Shown one piece after another: positions 60,015 to 64,000 of a stretch of 64,000 nucleotides of DNA. The stretch covers positions 3,716,001 to 3,780,000 of the forward strand of contig NZ_CP040272.1 of NCBI RefSeq assembly GCF_013393905.1, given 5' to 3'. This stretch comes from Nostoc sp. C052. Lineage in GTDB: Bacteria > Cyanobacteriota > Cyanobacteriia > Cyanobacteriales > Nostocaceae. The notes beneath the pieces were generated by a model. The model was not told the origin of the DNA and ran no database searches. It worked only from the letters and a program-made list of their open reading frames with translations. Within the stretch, counting starts at the first letter, position 1. Every line of letters starts with the position of its first letter. A program made the translations under genes and the position numbers.

Positions 60015-61880
60015 CTATAAAGCCCTCAGATGACGACTTCGCACGCGTTCATCACTACCAGTAGGAATTGCAGCAATTAGTTTTTGCGTGTATTCTTCTT
60101 TGGGTTCTTGGTAAATGCTTTCGGCTGTGCCTTCTTCAACAATTTGACCGCGATTCATCACTAAAATGCGATCGCTCATAAATTTCACTACACTTAAATC
60201 GTGAGAAATAAAAATATAAGTAAGCTGAAAGTCTGACTGTAATTCTTTAAGAAGATTTAATACCTGCGCTTGTACTGAAACATCCAGCGCTGAAACTGAT
60301 TCATCGCAGATGATAAACTTAGGATTCAATGCCAAAGAACGGGCTATGCAAATCCGTTGGCGTTGACCGCCAGAAAACTGATGCGGATAGCGGTTAATCG
60401 CATCTGCACTCAACCCCACCCGTTCTAAAAGTTCAACTACTCGCTGGCGTCGTTGTTGCTTTGTCTTCCCAACGGCGTGAATTAATAATGGTTCCATCAC
60501 CGCGTCCCCAACCCTCATCCGGGGATCGAGTGAACTAAAAGGATTTTGGAAGACTATTTGCATTTCCCGCCGCAGTTTTTGCAACGGTTCTCCTTTGAGG
60601 CTGGTAATATCTTGTTTTTCAAAGATAATCTGCCCACTCATCGGCTCAATTAATCGCAGCAAGGTTCTACCAAGGGTGGTTTTACCACAACCAGATTCTC
60701 CCACCAAACCTAGTGTTTCCCCTGGTTTGACATCAAAGGAAACGCCATTAACTGCCATATTGTAGCGTTTTGTTCCACCAAACACCCCGCGCACTGGAAA
60801 ACCAACTTTTAGGTTGCGGATTTGCAGAAGGGGTTCCTTCTGATTAAAGTTTGCTAATCTTGCAGAAATCTCTTCGGTGGTAACTTCTATGGGTTGTACG
60901 GGTTCTTTCGCCTGAATTACTACTTGTCCCGTTGGTGTCTCTTCTGCACTCATATAATCAGAAACAGTGAGTAATTTTTGTGGACGACGGTTTAGTGTGG
61001 GGCGACAAGCGATCAAACCTTTAGTATATGGATGCTGGGGACTGCTGAAAATTTGCCGAGAAGTACCAGATTCGACAACTTTGCCTTTATACATCACCGC
61101 TACTTCGTCAGCAATTTCTGAAATTAGTCCCAAGTCGTGGGTGATGAAAATCATTGCCATGTCACGGCTTTGCTGTAATTCTCGCAACAAGTCCAAAATT
61201 GTGGCTTGCACCGTCACATCCAAGGCTGTGGTTGGTTCATCAGCAATTAAGATTAATGGGTTACAAGAAATTGCCATTGCAATCATCACCCGTTGCAACT
61301 GACCCCCAGAAAGTTCATGGGGGTAGCGTTCTAGCATGGCTTCTTTGTGTTCTTTAACCAACTGTGACAACTTTGATGGTTCTAGTTTCGATGAAGTTTC
61401 GGTATACTGCTGTTGGATCTCCTCATCGCTAGGTAAAAGTTTTACCTCTTGTAGACCTGCGATCGCAATTTGTCTTGCTTGGGCTGCTGACACATTTTGA
61501 TGTCGCACAATCGCTTCTGTTAGCTGAAACCCAATGTTATAAACCGGATTAAGCGAACTCATCGGTTCTTGAAAAATCATGGCGATGTCGCCACCTCGGT
61601 GTAACTGCATTTGTTCAGGAGGCAATTTTACCAAATCGATTGCTTTGCCATTTTCCTGCGGACGAAACCAGATTTCACCGCCAGTAACTATACCGGGAGT
61701 TTGCAGCAAGCCCATCACAGCTAGGGCTGTCACCGATTTACCACTACCCGATTCTCCTACTATTCCTAGAGTTTCACCTCGATGTAGGCTAAAGGAAATA
61801 CCATCCAAAGCTCTGTTAATGTTGCCATCACCGGGAAATTCAACTTGTAAATTGCGAACCTCTAGGACAGTTTCTCTCAT
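60015..61880 (-). CDS. dipeptide/oligopeptide-type ABC transporter ATPase, two domains fused
   Basis: 621 residues with two complete nucleotide-binding domains. Domain 1 (about 1-300): Walker A GESGSGKS, signature LSGGQLQRV, Walker B LILIADEPT. Domain 2 (about 350-610): Walker A GESGCGKTT, signature FSGGQRQRI, Walker B FIICDESVSALD. This is the DppD-DppF-type fusion that energises peptide, nickel or glutathione-like permeases (the GsiA/YejF arrangement). No permease or binding-protein gene is adjacent in the window, so it is an orphan ATPase here. The start MRETVLEVRNLQVEF is standard. Confidence 0.93.
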   Translation of the reverse strand: MRETVLEVRNLQVEFPGDGNINRALDGISFSLHRGETLGIVGESGSGKSVTALAVMGLLQTPGIVTGGEIWFRPQENGKAIDLVKLPPEQMQLHRGGDIAMIFQEPMSSLNPVYNIGFQLTEAIVRHQNVSAAQARQIAIAGLQEVKLLPSDEEIQQQYTETSSKLEPSKLSQLVKEHKEAMLERYPHELSGGQLQRVMIAMAISCNPLILIADEPTTALDVTVQATILDLLRELQQSRDMAMIFITHDLGLISEIADEVAVMYKGKVVESGTSRQIFSSPQHPYTKGLIACRPTLNRRPQKLLTVSDYMSAEETPTGQVVIQAKEPVQPIEVTTEEISARLANFNQKEPLLQIRNLKVGFPVRGVFGGTKRYNMAVNGVSFDVKPGETLGLVGESGCGKTTLGRTLLRLIEPMSGQIIFEKQDITSLKGEPLQKLRREMQIVFQNPFSSLDPRMRVGDAVMEPLLIHAVGKTKQQRRQRVVELLERVGLSADAINRYPHQFSGGQRQRICIARSLALNPKFIICDESVSALDVSVQAQVLNLLKELQSDFQLTYIFISHDLSVVKFMSDRILVMNRGQIVEEGTAESIYQEPKEEYTQKLIAAIPTGSDERVRSRHLRAL

Positions 61881-62275
61881 AGGAGTTGGGTAGAAATATT
61901 AACTTAAAATTATTTGGATTTTAACAATAGTTTTGATCTATATGTCGGTAAATTTGGTTTTTTTGGCAGTTTTTCACATACTTCCACAATATACACGCAT
62001 TTGCGATGTAGAACTGCTTGCGATCTCTGCAAATTGCGCTCGGCTCATGGTATCGTAGCAAAAATGTTGCAACGATACTATGCCCTCCTCGTTTGTATCA
62101 ATTTTTCTTTGAATCGGGTCGTACATTGGTGGATGGCGACCAATTTCTTTATCATCTGGACGAATATTGATACTTGATTGCCACTGAAGCCTTTGATTTA
62201 ATTAACTCGTCATTAGGATATATACCATTTGTGTATCAAATCAGGTCAGCTTAAAAATTTGGTTTTAGTAGACTT
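61881..62275. other. intergenic, nothing recognised
   Basis: AT-rich gap with a short block at about 62010-62160 that is more GC-rich and could be an old gene remnant, but no family can be recognised. Confidence 0.35.
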
Positions 62276-63319
62276 TTAATCAAAAAAATATTTGTCTCTA
62301 AGTTCGTGATGTTTGTCTAAAAAATTTTCTATCTCTAATTTAGACCATTCATCTATCTCAATACCATAGTTACGTTTAATGTTATCCAATTTATCATAAA
62401 GACCACTATCAATTACGCCACTAGTCATTACACAAAATCCGCGTGCTCCATATTGAGCTATAGTATCCATAATATTATTAATTTTGCTCCCAGTAAGTGA
62501 ACTACCATCTCTAATCAACTTACATTGTACAATCCATTTTCTTGAATCAGTTCCAAGACGCTCTGGCGTGTGAAATTCTATATCTCTACCGCCATCACGC
62601 GAGCGGGATTTGCCCATTTTTCTGATTTCTTTACCAGGCTTATAATGCTTACAAATTATATGGTAACAAAGTTCTTCAAACTGCTCATCATTAAGCTTGT
62701 GCCAAGGACAGGATATTTCAGTTGGTTTTCCAACTAAGCCTTTAAATATATTTAAATATTTTTCTACATTCTCATACTTAACTTTTTCTAAAGAATCTCT
62801 AAAAAAAAGATATTGATATGATTTATCTGATACTATCAAGATGTTTCCTTCTTTAGCTAAAGATATTTCTTTTATCTCTTGATTAAAATCTTGAATATCA
62901 TAATATTTATCTTTACGCTTCTGAAGCAAAATATCTCTAGCACAAGTTTGTGTTTGAAATAGTTTTTCTTGAGGAAAAAATACAACACTAGTCTTATTAA
63001 AAACAAGGGGCTTGTAATTTAGTATTGATAAATAGTTGGCTTCTTCAAATGGAGGTAATTCATCCTCAAAGCCACCGTATTTCTGTAGCAATTCTGTAAT
63101 ATCACTCTCTAGCGGAACTATCCAAGAGTATTGAGACACATAGAATTCATAGCCAATCTCAAGGCTTGCAAATGATTTCCAAAACTGATGACGGCGTTCT
63201 GGATATTTTCTATGTAATTCTTCAACCTGTTCGTCGTCTAAATCATACTCTCCAGCCACGTAATTTGCTAGAAAAGAATCAGCTAGCTCCGGAAAGTAAA
63301 TTTTAGTTCGGCGTTGCAT
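62276..63319 (-). CDS. Mrr-type restriction endonuclease-like protein, 5' end altered by IS1
   Basis: The C-terminal domain (about 220-345) matches the Mrr-cat nuclease fold: HKLNDEQFEELCYHIICKHY, then the catalytic SRDGGRDIEF...KWIVQCK (D and Q-x-K), then ARGFCVMTSGVID. The N-terminal 200 residues are not recognised. Mrr-type enzymes cut modified or foreign DNA, so a defence role is likely. The start is uncertain: the frame opens at 63343 and the ATG used here (63319) both lie in sequence belonging to the IS1-like element on the right, so the original start was probably lost. Confidence 0.7.
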   Translation of the reverse strand: MQRRTKIYFPELADSFLANYVAGEYDLDDEQVEELHRKYPERRHQFWKSFASLEIGYEFYVSQYSWIVPLESDITELLQKYGGFEDELPPFEEANYLSILNYKPLVFNKTSVVFFPQEKLFQTQTCARDILLQKRKDKYYDIQDFNQEIKEISLAKEGNILIVSDKSYQYLFFRDSLEKVKYENVEKYLNIFKGLVGKPTEISCPWHKLNDEQFEELCYHIICKHYKPGKEIRKMGKSRSRDGGRDIEFHTPERLGTDSRKWIVQCKLIRDGSSLTGSKINNIMDTIAQYGARGFCVMTSGVIDSGLYDKLDNIKRNYGIEIDEWSKLEIENFLDKHHELRDKYFFD

Positions 63320-64000
63320 AATAGAGAGATGAATTGAGGTCATCTACTGTGCAATGTCCATACTGCGGCTCTACAGAAATCAGAAAGAATGGGAAACGTA
63401 AAGGTAAACAAAATCACATTTGTACTCATTGCAATCGCCAATTTATTGATGTATACGATCAGCCAAAAGGATATTCAGAAGAACTAAAACAAGAATGCTT
63501 AAAAATGTACCTTAACGGTATGGGTTTTCGTGGTATTGAACGAGTTAAAGGCGTACACCATACTACGATCATCTATTGGGTCAAACAACTAGGAGAGAAG
63601 CTGCCAGATGTACCAAAAGAAGATATGATTCCAGAAGTTGCAGAACTGGATGAATTAGAGACATTCATCGGCTCAAAAAAAACAAAATTTGGTTGTGGAC
63701 AGCAGTAAATCACTTTACTCAAGGTATTTTAGCTTGGGTTTTAGGAGACCATAGTTCTGAAACTTTTAAGCCACTTTGGGAAATTGTTGAACAGTGGAAA
63801 AGCTATTTTTATGTGACCGATGGCTGGAAGGTTTACCCAAGTTTTATCCCCGATGGAGACCAAATTGTGAGTAAAACATATATGACACGGGTGGAAAATG
63901 AAAATACTCGGTTACGTCATTATCTTGCACGCCTTCACCGCAAAACTTTATGCTATTCCAAATCAGAACAAATGCTGAGATACTCGATTAAATTATTACT
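63310..64000 (+). mobile_element. IS1-family insertion sequence (left part; runs off the window)
   Basis: The element seems to begin at about 63310 with GGCGTTGCATAATAGAGAGA, resembling terminal repeats of cyanobacterial IS1 elements (from memory). Its transposase genes run to the window end. The right end is outside the window. Confidence 0.75.
63334..64000 (+). CDS. IS1-family transposase, programmed frameshift, partial
   Basis: Frame 1 (63334-63708, or from GTG 63349): zinc-ribbon/HTH part with QCPYCGST, CTHCNRQFID and HHTTIIYWVKQLG. At the A8-C tract (63675-63683, GCTCAAAAAAAAC) a minus-one shift enters frame 2, which reads KIWLWTAVNHFTQGILAWVLG, then VTDGWKVYPSFIPDGDQIVSK, then RYSIKLL. 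A-rich slippery sites are how IS1 makes its InsAB fusion transposase. The catalytic DDE core would be in frame 2. It is intact as far as seen and perhaps active. Confidence 0.88.

Noticed and set aside
61914..62177. Plus-strand 87-codon ORF in the gap after the ABC gene
   Set aside because: No ribosome site and no recognisable family; too hydrophobic and irregular to support.

Overview
The window is chromosomal DNA of a filamentous, probably heterocyst-forming cyanobacterium of the Nostoc type. Evidence: very frequent GCGATCGC (HIP1) octamers, a psbI photosystem II gene, cyanobacteria-restricted families (DUF3769 outer-membrane protein, several conserved small proteins), short tandem repeats of the GGGGACT/GGGGATT type, and abundant small palindromic mobile repeats. 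No rRNA or tRNA gene was seen.

Layout. 1-370 (minus): 5' end of a gene that looks like a class I DAHP synthase, preceded by two consecutive leader-peptide/terminator units whose peptides are packed with Phe, Tyr and Trp codons; this is the strongest regulatory finding. 867-3746: membrane zinc-ribbon protein, DnaJ/pentapeptide fusion, DUF72 protein, small unknown. 4119-8602: an eroding oxidoreductase cluster (aldo/keto reductase, SDR, cupin) holding remnants of an alcohol dehydrogenase, a second aldo/keto reductase, a carboxymuconolactone decarboxylase-like gene and a second cupin, with a divergent AraC regulator. 8608-9021: SDR-type pseudogene split by a MITE with a 10-bp target duplication. 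9272-14362: CHASE3/PAS histidine kinase, an orphan two-repeat CRISPR-like unit, a phosphodiester glycosidase and small proteins. 14914-19856 (minus): a tight four-gene operon with an asparagine-synthetase-like ligase and a LysA-like protein lacking the PLP lysine; this is the best candidate for an undescribed pathway. 20210-27108: VOC protein, interrupted Uma2 gene, type II IPP isomerase, SppA, GST. 27228-30811: SPFH protein and EF-G-like GTPase, with a duplicated EF-G 3' end. 31077-35808: TPR protein, PsiE-like protein, MetF, TrpS. 36178-39943: fatty acid desaturase and a CFA-like methyltransferase separated and flanked by mobile repeats. 39944-47043: PEP-CTERM-like secreted protein, two glycosyltransferase-like proteins, DUF429 protein, glucan phosphorylase. 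49233-61880: hexapeptide acyltransferase, psbI, DUF3769 protein, PyrD, GNAT, degenerate GAF/kinase-like protein and a fused two-domain ABC ATPase. 62276-64000: Mrr-type nuclease whose start is overwritten by an IS1-family element that runs off the window.

How it fits together. Most genes are single housekeeping or accessory units. The coordinated parts are the attenuated aromatic-pathway gene, the AraC-linked oxidoreductase cluster (decaying), and the 14.9-19.9 kb operon. The rest of the architecture is shaped by small non-autonomous elements; for three of them the insertion can be read from target duplications, a rejoined reading frame or an empty-site copy within this window.
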